A stretch of DNA of 33,449 bases from an uncultured Candidatus Nitrosopumilus sp. GTDB lineage: Archaea > Thermoproteota > Nitrososphaeria > Nitrososphaerales > Nitrosopumilaceae. The stretch covers positions 1 to 33,449 of the forward strand of contig CATOSM010000004.1 in assembly GCA_951812645.1 (NCBI GenBank), given 5' to 3'. The notes under the pieces were generated by a model. That model was not told where the DNA came from. It saw nothing but the letters and a program-made list of their open reading frames with translations, and did not search any database. Of the stretch, positions 24,128-31,384 are shown piece after piece; the stretch's first letter is position 1, and the number at the start of each line of letters is the position of its first letter. The translations under genes and the position numbers were made by a program.

Positions 24128-25060
24128 TTAAGAGACAATTTCAAAATTAGGATTACGTCCTAATTGGTTCAAAATGTCATTGATTTGATCAATTGATTCA
24201 TTTTGTTGCAAAATCAAAGTATTGATTTTTTTGGTTTGTAAAGTCAACCCATCATAAGCTTGTTGTGCTTGTTCGTATTCCTTAGGAGGAAGCGTTTTTT
24301 CTTCATATGAGGCATGTTGTTCATAATATTCATCATACAAAACCTGTTCATCATATATTTTGGCATCTAATGATCCAATTTTTTCTTGGATTTCTTTTTC
24401 TTGGATTAATAATAATTTTTGGCCAACGTATAGCTCATCGAATCTCTCAGGTATTAAATATCCATTAGAATCAAAAGAAGTCTCAGGAGATACAGTTGAA
24501 TACATCAAATGGTCTTCATCACCAGTGTGACCCAAACCTAATGCATGTCCGATTTCATGCATCAAAATATTAGCAACCATGTTTTCATCATTTTGAACAA
24601 AATCAGAGTTACAATCTTCTGCACCAGCAGAAATATCTAAAACACAATGGCTTAAAAGTTCAAATCAAACATTGTTACAAGTTGCAAGTCCGGTATGAGT
24701 GGGTGATGCGTATTTTTGCCATTTTATTTCAATGTTAGAATTTTCAGATTCTATAAATTTTAAATTTGGATTATGCTGTTCCCAAATTCGGATTGTTTTG
24801 GTTAATGCATCTATAGGGATTTGAGGATCAGGTACATCGACAACATATCAATAGTAGATTATTTGCTGACCATCAGGAGTGAGTACGTTGGAGATTTGCT
24901 GTAAATTTTCAATTGAAGGAGACATGGCATCAGATTGACTATCCAACGGCAGTAAATCCGCATACCAAGCATAACCAAAGATTCCAACAAGTACGGCTAT
25001 AACGGCAATAGTTCTCAATACAAAATTCAATGAAAGGCAGTACCTAAAACTTTCCACCAA
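24128..25060 (-). pseudogene. metzincin-type zinc metalloprotease interrupted by two in-frame TGA codons
   Basis: One minus-strand frame runs 310 codons with only two stops inside it, both TGA (24850-24848 and 24667-24665). Segments: an N-terminal membrane helix (LRTIAVIAVLVGIFGYAWYAD); after the first TGA VVDVPDPQIPIDALTKTIRIWEQ and WQKYASPTHTGLATC; after the second FELLSHCVLDISAGAEDC and then HEIGHALGLGHTGDEDHLMY, the HExxHxxGxxH zinc motif with a following Met; and a C-terminal coiled coil of about 100 residues. Downstream of the second TGA, ATG 24580 could restart a 150-aa form. The start is unclear: TTG 25060, GTG 25057, or ATG 25068 with a frameshift. Confidence 0.75.
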
Positions 25061-25171
25061 ATCATCAGAGTTAGGCTCAATTGAAAATTTTCATAAAAAT
25101 AGTCAATTTTTAACCACTTTTTTTATTTTAAAAGAATAATCAGATTAGAATTATTGCCATAGAATAGATGG

Positions 25172-25210
25172 ATGTCGGTAATCGCTTTAAGGCAATTCGA
25201 CATTGATTAC
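25172..25210. other. interleaved inverted repeats
   Basis: ATGTCG, GTAATC, a 14-nt loop, CGACAT, one base, then GATTAC. Each pair is perfectly complementary (6 bp each) in an a-b-a'-b' order. It lies between the metzincin gene start and a small zinc-binding gene end. The loop lengths do not suit a classical pseudoknot; it may be a protein-binding site or chance. Confidence 0.3.
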
Positions 25211-25233
25211 CAATTTATCTGTGGCCAAAAGTA

Positions 25234-25488
25234 TCAGTTAGGATGAGAACCAATGAGAAAATTTGATTTTTCTTGATCAGAATACAACAAAGGATTTTTT
25301 TCAAGTAATTTTAAAATATTTTCAAAAGCAGGACATTCTTTATCTACAGAAAAAGATTCTTCACAATGAGGACATTGAATCACAACATGTTCTCCCCAAT
25401 CACATTCAATGGTTTCAATAACATCAAAAAACACACTTGTGCCACAAATACAATCAAGTTTATTTTGGAATTTTTCACTCCAATTCAT
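25234..25488 (-). CDS. small zinc-binding hypothetical protein
   Basis: 84 aa. Cysteines fall as CICG near residue 13, then IECDWGEHVVIQCPHCEESF, and CPAF; the CPHC with the earlier CxC suggests a zinc ribbon with one extra Cys. The C-terminus is Lys/Glu-rich and helical. Divergent from the next gene by 47 bp. Family not recognised. Confidence 0.6.
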   Translation of the reverse strand: MNWSEKFQNKLDCICGTSVFFDVIETIECDWGEHVVIQCPHCEESFSVDKECPAFENILKLLEKNPLLYSDQEKSNFLIGSHPN

Positions 25489-25535
25489 ATTAAAAAATTA
25501 TTTGAAATCAAATATAATTTATTAGCAGTAAGAGT

Positions 25536-25760
25536 TTGATAAATTGCATAAAATTGACAGAATGTCCCACATGTAAACTGGCAATGGAATCACATTCAAC
25601 AGATGAACTGATGGAATGTTGCATGAAGCAAATTGACGGAGGGTTTTCAGAAGAGGATGTAGGCATCTGTCCTAATTGTAAACATGATATCAAAAAACAT
25701 TCAAGTAAAGAATTAGCAGAATGTACAATTGAGTTTCTCAAATCAGGAATAAACAACTGA
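25536..25760 (+). CDS. protein of two tandem CPxC...HS..EL.EC zinc-knuckle repeats
   Basis: About 74 aa from TTG 25536, or 68 from TTG 25554; there is no ATG. Two copies of the same unit are visible: ECPTCKLAMESHSTDELMEC and ICPNCKHDIKKHSSKELAEC, that is C-P-x-C-x6-HSx2ELxEC. Each has three Cys and one His, enough for one zinc. The repeat structure makes the frame credible despite the non-ATG start. Function unknown. Confidence 0.6.
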   Translation: MINCIKLTECPTCKLAMESHSTDELMECCMKQIDGGFSEEDVGICPNCKHDIKKHSSKELAECTIEFLKSGINN

Positions 25761-25801
25761 TTCAAGATAAGATTAAACAGTAGAAGAAAATTAAAAAAAC
25801 A

Positions 25802-26386
25802 TTGAATCAAACAACTAGAAATCTAATTCAAGAACATGTGCCAATGTGGACAAATAAACAGATTTGGGAATTTGAACAAATCAATGAAGAATTGACATTT
25901 GATACAGTTTATGCAGAACCCAATAGTTTTGAATCATGGAAAACAAAACTAGCCCATCCGGACTCAAACATACGAGATGTAGCAGTTAGAACCTTTGACA
26001 ATTTTCTTGATGGCTATAAATTTTGGATTGCTAATAAAGATCAAGGAAAACTAGACACAAAATATACAGCATATCTCATGGCGGTTATGGCAGATATTAT
26101 GATAGAAGAGGAAATCTGTCTCAATTTTAGGATAGAAAATGATAGTCTAGTAGTATCCATTGATGAGAAAGCAGACGTGATTGATTGCAAGGAATTTTTT
26201 GAGGAATTCCATCATCTGGCAACAGGATTTAATTTTGAAACAGATACAGGCATTCCTGAAGACGAAACAGAGGCTGAGATATACCTTGCCAGGCTACAAG
26301 AAGAATTTGATGAAAAAATGAAAAAGAAACTAGGAGACAGATACTTGCCAGGAAACAATGATCCAGATACAATCAACTCGTCTTAA
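25802..26386 (+). CDS. hypothetical acidic protein, C-terminus altered by an IS insertion
   Basis: Up to 194 aa from TTG 25802; ATG 25844 (MWTNKQIWEFEQIN) is the other choice. It is a soluble, acidic helical protein (RTFDNFLDGYKFWIANK, AVMADIMIEEEICLNFRIEND, EAEIYLARLQEEFDEKMKKK). The last codons (AAC TCG TCT TAA) come from the left end of the type B IS inserted at 26374. Removing the IS and one AAT gives an original end TIYAKD followed by TGA, so the insertion changed only the last few residues and the protein is probably still made. Family not recognised. Confidence 0.62.
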   Translation: MNQTTRNLIQEHVPMWTNKQIWEFEQINEELTFDTVYAEPNSFESWKTKLAHPDSNIRDVAVRTFDNFLDGYKFWIANKDQGKLDTKYTAYLMAVMADIMIEEEICLNFRIENDSLVVSIDEKADVIDCKEFFEEFHHLATGFNFETDTGIPEDETEAEIYLARLQEEFDEKMKKKLGDRYLPGNNDPDTINSS

Positions 26387-26452
26387 AACCAACCCTTTGG
26401 ACGATATTTGATGATCGTTTGGATCCATGAACCATTGGTTTCCAAGCTGTAC

Positions 26453-26788
26453 ATGAAATTCACCGAGATGACAGACAGACAATGGGATGTGGTGGAACCG
26501 TTGCTGCCAAAACCTGCCGCCACAGGACGTCCAAGAGGCAACGACCGAACGGTCTTAAACGGAATCATCTGCGTGCCGGTTTCCGGATGCAGGTGGAGTG
26601 AGATGCCAAAGACATGCGGTGATGGTTCAGCTGCCAGTCCAAGGCCAAGAAGATGGCAGGAGTTTGGCATATGGAAAAAGACTTTGGGACGTGCAATCAA
26701 ATCCGCACACAAGTCGGGCAGGATTGACCTGCAAAAAACATCGGTTGACTCATCGTCATCGATTCCCTCCAAAAAGGGGGCAATGTGA
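26453..26788 (+). CDS. IS5-family transposase orfA, type B copy 2
   Basis: It starts MKFTEMTDRQWDVVEPLLPK (ATG 26453; upstream in-frame starts lie within the left end). GRPRGNDRTVLNGIICVPVSGCRWSEMP is the IS5 N-terminal block and TSVDSSSS holds the first catalytic Asp. The frame stops at 26788 right after AAAAAGGGGG (26771-26780), the likely -1 slip site that joins it to orfB. It is the best-preserved type B orfA in the window. Confidence 0.8.
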   Translation: MKFTEMTDRQWDVVEPLLPKPAATGRPRGNDRTVLNGIICVPVSGCRWSEMPKTCGDGSAASPRPRRWQEFGIWKKTLGRAIKSAHKSGRIDLQKTSVDSSSSIPSKKGAM

Positions 26789-27210
26789 TCGGATTTGTCG
26801 GGTTCAAGAGAGTCACGGGCACAAAATTGCATGTTGCAGTGGACGGTACCGGCCTGCCAGTATCAATCGTAATGAGTCCTGCAGACATTCACGACAGTAC
26901 GAAATTTGCAGACGATTCCATGACAGAACAGATGGTTTCAGTCTATGCAGACAGGGGATACGGTTCAAAGCCAATCCGCAGTCATGCAAGGTCAAGAGAC
27001 ATCATTCCGTGCATTCCCTTTGGAAAAAACGTCAGGACGGCAGATGATGCAGGCAAGGACGGTTACGACAGGACAAGGTTTGTGGTGGAGAGGTTCTTTG
27101 CCTGGCTGAAAAACGGGTTTCACAGAACAGGATGTGAGAGAAACGCGGGAAACTATCCCGGGCTGGCTAACATTGCGTCATTTTTGATGCATTGCAGGGT
27201 TTTAAGATGA
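26785..27210 (+). CDS. IS5-family transposase orfB, type B copy 2
   Basis: The -1 frame relative to orfA: GFVGFKRVTGTKLHVAVDGTG (second Asp), then STKFADDSMTEQMVSVYADRG, where ten residues present in copy 1 are missing, and FVVERFFAWLKNGFHRTG with the catalytic Glu, ending MHCRVLR. A GTG at 26785 could start it alone, but fusion by frameshift is more likely. Activity depends on whether the 10-residue loss is tolerated. Confidence 0.78.
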   Translation: MIGFVGFKRVTGTKLHVAVDGTGLPVSIVMSPADIHDSTKFADDSMTEQMVSVYADRGYGSKPIRSHARSRDIIPCIPFGKNVRTADDAGKDGYDRTRFVVERFFAWLKNGFHRTGCERNAGNYPGLANIASFLMHCRVLR

Positions 27211-27261
27211 GTTGAATATATGCAAAGGATTGATCTAAAATACAAGATAAAGGAAGTAAAA

Positions 27262-27531
27262 ATGATGTCAGAAAGAAAACGATTTAGAAATTTCAAAAAA
27301 CGCGAACCAAGTTTGACAACGGAACAAAAAATAGAATCATTTGTAAAGAGAAATTCCCAAAATGGGTTCTTTACCAAAGTATCCACATTATCATACAAAT
27401 TTGATGTTTCAGAAGATACGGCATGGAGTATTGTAGGCGAATTATTATCGGGAGGATCATTTGATTCAGTCCATGACGAATATACCGGAGAAATGAAATT
27501 ATGCGAATCTGGAAAAGTATATTCTATATGA
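27262..27531 (+). CDS. small basic protein with winged-helix-like fold
   Basis: I start at ATG 27262 (MMSERKRFRNFKKREPSLTTEQ), which has AAGGAAG just upstream; the in-frame ATG at 27220 overlaps the pre-insertion end of the upstream gene. 89 aa: a basic arm, then KIESFVKRNSQNGFFTKVSTLSYKFDVSEDTAWSIVGELLSGG, a helix-turn-helix-like pattern, then a possible wing (FDSVHDEYTGEMKLCESGKV). It is likely nucleic-acid binding. It ends in an ATGA overlap with the next mini-ORF. Confidence 0.62.
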   Translation: MMSERKRFRNFKKREPSLTTEQKIESFVKRNSQNGFFTKVSTLSYKFDVSEDTAWSIVGELLSGGSFDSVHDEYTGEMKLCESGKVYSI

Positions 27532-27614
27532 ATTTAGAGAAAAAAAGAAAAAAAGACAAGTACAAAAAAAATAATAAATTACAAGATAAGAAAAAAACCA
27601 AAGCAGACTCTTAA
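27528..27614 (+). CDS. 28-aa lysine-rich mini-ORF (candidate)
   Basis: ATG overlaps the upstream stop (ATGA). The peptide begins MNLEKKRKKDKYKKNNKLQD and is nearly half lysine. The overlap geometry is that of translationally coupled genes, but A-rich DNA easily gives such ORFs, so it is tentative. Confidence 0.35.
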   Translation: MNLEKKRKKDKYKKNNKLQDKKKTKADS

Positions 27615-27638
27615 TTTGAAATTAACTTTACACTAAAT

Positions 27639-27728
27639 ATGGATGAAGAAAATTTACCTGTTCAATGTCATCCAATTACAAAATCAGAAAAGAAAAAAGT
27701 AAAGGAAATAAAAAATGATACAGTGTAA
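27639..27728 (+). CDS. 29-aa mini-ORF (candidate)
   Basis: Starts MDEENLPVQCHPITKSEKKK and ends with Val-TAA at 27728, overlapping the start of the next small zinc-finger ORF by 14 nt. One Cys-His pair (QCHP). Function unknown; listed because it fills the gap between two better candidates on the same strand. Confidence 0.35.
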   Translation: MDEENLPVQCHPITKSEKKKVKEIKNDTV

Positions 27729-27861
27729 ATTATGTGGGACCCCCTTAGGAAAAGAACCAACTACAGAAGAATTAGAAACACATTGGAAAAAACATCATAA
27801 TTGGCACTGGGAATCAAACAAAGAAAAAACTCCCGAAGAAGCACTATTGAAAAAGAAGTAA
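27715..27861 (+). CDS. 48-aa C2H2-type zinc-finger microprotein
   Basis: Begins MIQCKLCGTPLGKEPTTEEL. It has Cys4 and Cys7, then His23, His27 and His28, that is C-x2-C-x15-H-x3/4-H, a single classical zinc finger, with a charged tail ending LLKKK. Too short for most gene finders but with a clear metal-site pattern. It overlaps the preceding mini-ORF. Confidence 0.55.
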   Translation: MIQCKLCGTPLGKEPTTEELETHWKKHHNWHWESNKEKTPEEALLKKK

Positions 27862-28175
27862 GGCGTCTTGGAATAGTAGTCGCCTATAGCATGCCCGGAC
27901 TAAACGAAGGCGTCAAAAATCATTACATACTCAGATATAAAATAGAGATTGAATGTTTTTCAAACAATTGTTTAATTCTCTTTGATAAAGAATACTGATT
28001 TTTAGTATTTTAGAAAAGTATCAAATTTGTGTATGATTTAAAAATTACAAAATCGGTGAGTTTTTCATCTATTCAATAAGAAAAAACTTACTTTGAATCT
28101 GTAATACAGAATTTACCATTAAGGCACATGTCAAAAATATAGGCATGTGATATCAAAGCAAAGAAAAAAGTGTCA
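27862..28175. other. intergenic region
   Basis: About 310 bp of AT-rich DNA. The 65-aa frame at 27801-27998 is spurious (non-ATG start, overlapping the zinc-finger ORF). A small inverted repeat CACATG/CATGTG (28125-28130, 28144-28149) lies shortly before the next ORF and could be an operator. Nothing else found. Confidence 0.4.
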
Positions 28176-28397
28176 ATGAAAAATCCACAGCCACATCTAA
28201 TGAAAAATGGATCATTGGAATTAAAAGGAACTAGCTCAGAGACAGGAATCAATTTGTTCAAAATTGTAGGAAGACAAAAACCTGCAATTAATCAGTCAAG
28301 ATTTGCCACATTCAAGAATTTGTTTACAAGTAGACAATGTGAATGTGAAAAACAATGCCAGTCTAATTTTTTTAGTCAGGCTCCAATTTGGGCATGA
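28176..28397 (+). CDS. hypothetical protein with C-terminal Cys cluster
   Basis: 73 aa from ATG 28176 (MKNPQPHLMKNGSLELKGTS); a GTG at 28170 would add two residues. The middle is basic (KIVGRQKPAINQSRFATFKNLFTSR) and the end holds three cysteines in CECEKQC. No family recognised. It is close to the split Cys/His-rich microprotein downstream, which is similar in style. Confidence 0.4.
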   Translation: MKNPQPHLMKNGSLELKGTSSETGINLFKIVGRQKPAINQSRFATFKNLFTSRQCECEKQCQSNFFSQAPIWA

Positions 28398-28582
28398 TTT
28401 GGCAGATGAGTTTGATTAAACCTAAAAAAAGAAAATAGCATGTTTTATCCAATGCCTGCAAGATGCTATTTTCGTAAAGAAGATTGTAGATGTGAACATG
28501 ACCAACTCATCCTAAAACCGATCATTTTGTAGATAATTCATGACAATCGGGATCCAAGAATGACCCTGCCGATGTATCTTTC

Positions 28583-28969
28583 ATGATTCACAAAGAAATG
28601 TCAGACACTCAATGGAAGACGGTTGCATCACATCAGCCAAAGCCTGCAAAAACCGGAAGGCCAGGATGCAATGACAGAAACACAATCAACGGAATATTGT
28701 TTGTCCTAACAACCGGATGCAGGTGGGCAGACATGCCGGACAGATACGGTTCAAAATCCACCGCGCATCTGAGATTCTCAGAGCTGCAGCAAAAGGGAAT
28801 ATGGAAAAGGATTCTATCAGGACTGATCAAATCCGCACACAGGCAGGGAAAAACCAGCCTGGAAAAAACATCGATTGATTCATCGTCAGTTGCCGCCAAA
28901 AAAGGGGGGACAAAACAGGATATGACGGGTTCAAGAGGATCCTGGGTACAAAGATTCACGTTGCAGTAG
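28583..28969 (+). CDS. IS5-family transposase orfA, type A copy 2
   Basis: 128 aa, nearly identical to the copy at 7544-7930: MIHKEMSDTQWKTVASHQPK, with CRWADMP where copy 1 has CRRTDMP (Trp is the family residue, so copy 2 looks closer to ancestral). First catalytic Asp in TSIDSSSV. Slip site AAAAAAGGGGGG at 28898-28909. Confidence 0.85.
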   Translation: MIHKEMSDTQWKTVASHQPKPAKTGRPGCNDRNTINGILFVLTTGCRWADMPDRYGSKSTAHLRFSELQQKGIWKRILSGLIKSAHRQGKTSLEKTSIDSSSVAAKKGGTKQDMTGSRGSWVQRFTLQ

Positions 28970-29376
28970 ACGGGACAGGACTGCCAATCCCAATCAGGGC
29001 CAGCCCTGCAAATGTCCATGACAGTACGAAATTCATCGATGTGTTAGAGAACATCTCAGAACTTGTAGATGATGATTTGATACGGCAGATCGTCTCAGTG
29101 TATGCCGACAGGGGATACGATGCGGCATACATCAGAGACTATCTGGGATCCCATGGGATTGACTGTTGCATTCCATACAAAAGGAACTCAAGGAACGTTG
29201 CACAGAACAGGAATCAAAGACATTATGGCAAGACAGGGTTTGTCGTAGAGCGGTTCCTTGCCTGGCTCAAGTGCGGGCTTCACAGGACGGCAGTCAGATA
29301 CGAAAGGAACTGTGATGACTGTCTCGGGTTTGTGTATCTGGCATGCGTCATGATGCATTGGAGGGTTTTAGGATAA
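28879..29376 (+). CDS. IS5-family transposase orfB, type A copy 2
   Basis: The -1 frame is open from 28879: GYDGFKRILGTKIHVAVDGTG (second Asp), YADRGYDAAYIRDY and FVVERFLAWLKCGLHRT (Glu), ending MMHWRVLG. From 29041 its protein sequence is the same as in copy 1. Expected to be made as an orfAB fusion. Confidence 0.82.
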   Translation, partial: FIVSCRQKRGDKTGYDGFKRILGTKIHVAVDGTGLPIPIRASPANVHDSTKFIDVLENISELVDDDLIRQIVSVYADRGYDAAYIRDYLGSHGIDCCIPYKRNSRNVAQNRNQRHYGKTGFVVERFLAWLKCGLHRTAVRYERNCDDCLGFVYLACVMMHWRVLG

Positions 29377-29469
29377 GTTCGACATGTGTCATGATGGAGA
29401 TCATGAGACAGAATGCAAATAATTAGAACAATTCGAAAACATTATTTTGAATACAAATCAAAATAGATC

Positions 29470-29937
29470 ATGTCTTTGGATATTACTTGGAAAAATAATT
29501 TTTACGGAATTTCTTGGGCATATGAAAAAGACAGATTGATAGTTTCAACAGTATTTGAGGATAAAAAAGAAGCGACGAACATTGCACGAGAAATTGAAGA
29601 TTGGAGCGATAAGTTCACAAGACTGACCATAATCGAAAAAGAGAACGACGAATTTGCAATATGTTGCTATCAAGATCCACAGATTTCAAAAAACGATAGT
29701 CACTTGGGGTTATTCAGAACAGGTATGAGACAGAGTGGAGGATATGAACAGGCAAAACCAATGATAATTGAAAAGCCTCCATTATTACAAATAGCATATG
29801 CAGCAGATGTCAGGGACATGAACACATATGAACAAATTTCACGACTAGTACCAATGAGAAAATGTAGAATCATATCTGAAAAAGATTTGAAAAGGCAAGA
29901 ATACTATTATGAAAAAACTGCAAACTCTCAGAATTAA
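29470..29937 (+). CDS. hypothetical soluble protein
   Basis: 155 aa, MSLDITWKNNFYGISWAYEK..., alternating beta/helix content (LIVSTVFEDKKEATNIAREIEDWSDKFTRLTIIEKENDEFAICC) and a C-terminal helical half with KPPLLQIAYAADVRDMNTYEQISRL. No signal peptide, membrane segment or metal motif apart from an adjacent Cys pair (ICCYQ). Intact. Family not recognised. Confidence 0.62.
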   Translation: MSLDITWKNNFYGISWAYEKDRLIVSTVFEDKKEATNIAREIEDWSDKFTRLTIIEKENDEFAICCYQDPQISKNDSHLGLFRTGMRQSGGYEQAKPMIIEKPPLLQIAYAADVRDMNTYEQISRLVPMRKCRIISEKDLKRQEYYYEKTANSQN

Positions 29938-30315
29938 AAAATGTGAAGATTCAAAATGAATCAGGGATTGAATCCTCACCAGGTATGGTCGGGTAACAAA
30001 ATTTATTCAAATTCGATATAAAGTATCACCGTTCTTTTCTACGAATGAATCGTACTAACAAATCGCTTATCTTCGTTAAATCGAAATTTTTAAGATCGTA
30101 TCATATGCAAGATAACAATAATCAATGAAAGTGGGAAGAAGCAATAGGATTGTCTTGGCTTGTATCAGAGGATAAGGTGCCAGTCACAATATGCAGTCCA
30201 AATTGCTGGTCCCAAATAGAAAAATCAGAAAATATCGATGAGTGTCTTTAGAACTGTCTAAAGCACGTATTTTTTAATTCACAATACTCATAAAGTAATA
30301 TTTTTATCAAGAAAC
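29938..30315. other. intergenic region with a coding-like remnant and a terminator-like hairpin
   Basis: About 380 bp. Frame 30129-30251 has no ATG but reads like protein (WEEAIGLSWLVSEDKVPVTI then CSPNCWSQIEKSENIDECL and TAG), so it may be the end of a lost gene. The hairpin at 30242-30275 is listed separately. The promoter of the following gene is at the right end. Confidence 0.4.
30242..30275 (+). terminator. hairpin followed by T-run
   Basis: GTG-T-CTTTAGA / ACTG loop / TCTAAAG-CAC forms a 10-bp stem with one bulge, followed after three bases by TTTTTT. This is the shape of an intrinsic terminator, and it overlaps the stop of the coding-like remnant at 30129-30251. Confidence 0.45.
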
Positions 30316-31381
30316 ATGAAAACGGATCCAAAAAAGATCATAATTGTTTTAATCATATCATTAATTGGAAGCGTATTAGAGATTTGGGGCGGCAGTTGGG
30401 ACATTACAAGTCATTTGTTAGGAGTGCCTGAATCGTTTTTTACACCACCACATGCAGTGTTGTATTCGGGAGTAGGAATTGGTTTGATTGCAGCAATAGT
30501 TGCAAGTGTGATTTTGTTAAAAGATAAAGAATTACGTGACAAATCATTATCCTTTGGATTGAAATTAATCATTGCCGGCAGTGTGATTCAGATTTTTGCA
30601 GGCCCGAGTGATTATGCATGGCACGAAATGTTTGGGGTAGATGGATTGCTAAGTCCAACACATCTAACTCTAATCACAGTAATATTGATACAGTCAGTAG
30701 GAACTGTATTGGGATTAACAAGGTTAATTCCATATAATTTCAAAATTGTAAAACCTGCGACAGTCGCTTCATTTTCTACATTATGGTTTATCATCATAGC
30801 ATTTTCATTCCAATTCGGATTGCCAATTTCTGAAGGAGAAACCATGGATTTGAATCCTGATCCCTACGTAGGAGGAGTAATCCTCAGTACAACCATACCA
30901 TTTTTCACGACTTTGGTTTTTTGGGGAGCGGCAAAATCTATGAAAAAATTTGGATGGACAAGCAGTGTTGTAGGATTATTGCTATTTTTCAACACAACTG
31001 CAAATGTGATACCAGCAAAGAATTGTGGGTATATTTACCAATATTTGGCATAGTAATGATTGTGGCCATAGTTGCGGATGCGATCATAACAAATAAAATC
31101 AAGATCAATAAGTTTAGAGAAGAGATAGCAGGAGGGTTAGTGGGTCTACAGCTTTGATGTGTGGTATGCCATTGGTAGGAATGGCATATATCCAATTTTA
31201 CATATTCAATGATGTGTCAGGATATTATTTACTTCCAGAATTCTCAGAAACATTAGTGACAGTGTTGGGAATAATTAGTATTCCAAGTGCAACAATTGAC
31301 ATGATTGCAGTTAAAATTGCAAAAAGGAGAATTTCAATCCCATTAGAAACTGCAATGAAAAAACAAGCAATAGATAAATGA
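30316..31381 (+). pseudogene. multi-pass membrane protein with two frameshifts
   Basis: Three consecutive frames together give one membrane protein of about 355 aa. Frame 1 (30316 to about 31014) has a signal/anchor helix, WGGSWDITSHLLGVPESFFTPPHAVLY, DYAWHEMFGVDGLLSPTH and about six helices. The -1 frame from about 31016 continues KELWVYLPIFGIVMIVAIVADAII to GG at about 31136, and a second -1 shift continues GSTALMCGMPLVGMAYIQFY to the stop at 31381. Each break is explained by one missing base. Conserved-looking His and Asp in the first half suggest ligand or metal binding. Family not recognised. Confidence 0.65.
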
Positions 31382-31384
31382 TGA

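Larger units (their letters stand above)
26374..27214 (+). mobile_element. IS5-family insertion sequence, type B copy 2 (841 bp)
   Basis: Terminal repeats CAACTCGTCTTAAAACC (left) and GGTTTTAAGATGAGTTG (right), with the 3-bp target duplication AAT at 26371-26373 and 27215-27217. Both transposase frames are open. It has lost 30 bp relative to copy 1 by deletion between two 10-bp direct repeats (TTTGCAGACG), in frame, removing 10 residues. It has landed in the last codons of the upstream gene. Confidence 0.9.
28503..29380 (+). mobile_element. IS5-family insertion sequence, type A copy 2 (878 bp)
   Basis: Same ends as copy 1 (CAACTCATCCTAAAACC; GGTTTTAGGATAAGTTC) and flanked by the 3-bp target duplication GAC (28500-28502, 29381-29383). 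It differs from copy 1 by a handful of substitutions only, mostly in the first half. Both transposase frames are open, so it may be active. Confidence 0.92.
28440..29422 (+). pseudogene. 33-aa Cys/His-rich microprotein split by type A IS
   Basis: ATG 28440 opens MFYPMPARCYFRKEDCRCEH, and the frame reaches the target duplication GAC (28500-28502), where the type A IS begins. After the IS the second GAC (29381-29383) continues the same frame as DMCHDGDHETECK and TAA (29422). Removing the IS and one GAC gives an uninterrupted 33-codon ORF with Cys at 9, 16, 18, 23, 32 and His at 20, 24, 28. That density suggests a metal-binding microprotein. With the IS in place the frame runs into the inverted repeat and stops. 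Confidence 0.6.

Noticed and set aside
24665..24850. Selenocysteine at the two in-frame TGA codons
   Set aside because: No SECIS-like element was recognised, the lineage is not known for selenoproteins, and neither site aligns with a redox cysteine position.
27801..27998. 65-aa ORF
   Set aside because: Non-ATG start, overlaps the 48-aa zinc-finger ORF in another frame, and its composition is not protein-like.
29960..29980. tRNA-like T-arm GGGATTGAATCC followed by TCACCA
   Set aside because: No acceptor, D or anticodon arm can be formed from the preceding sequence.
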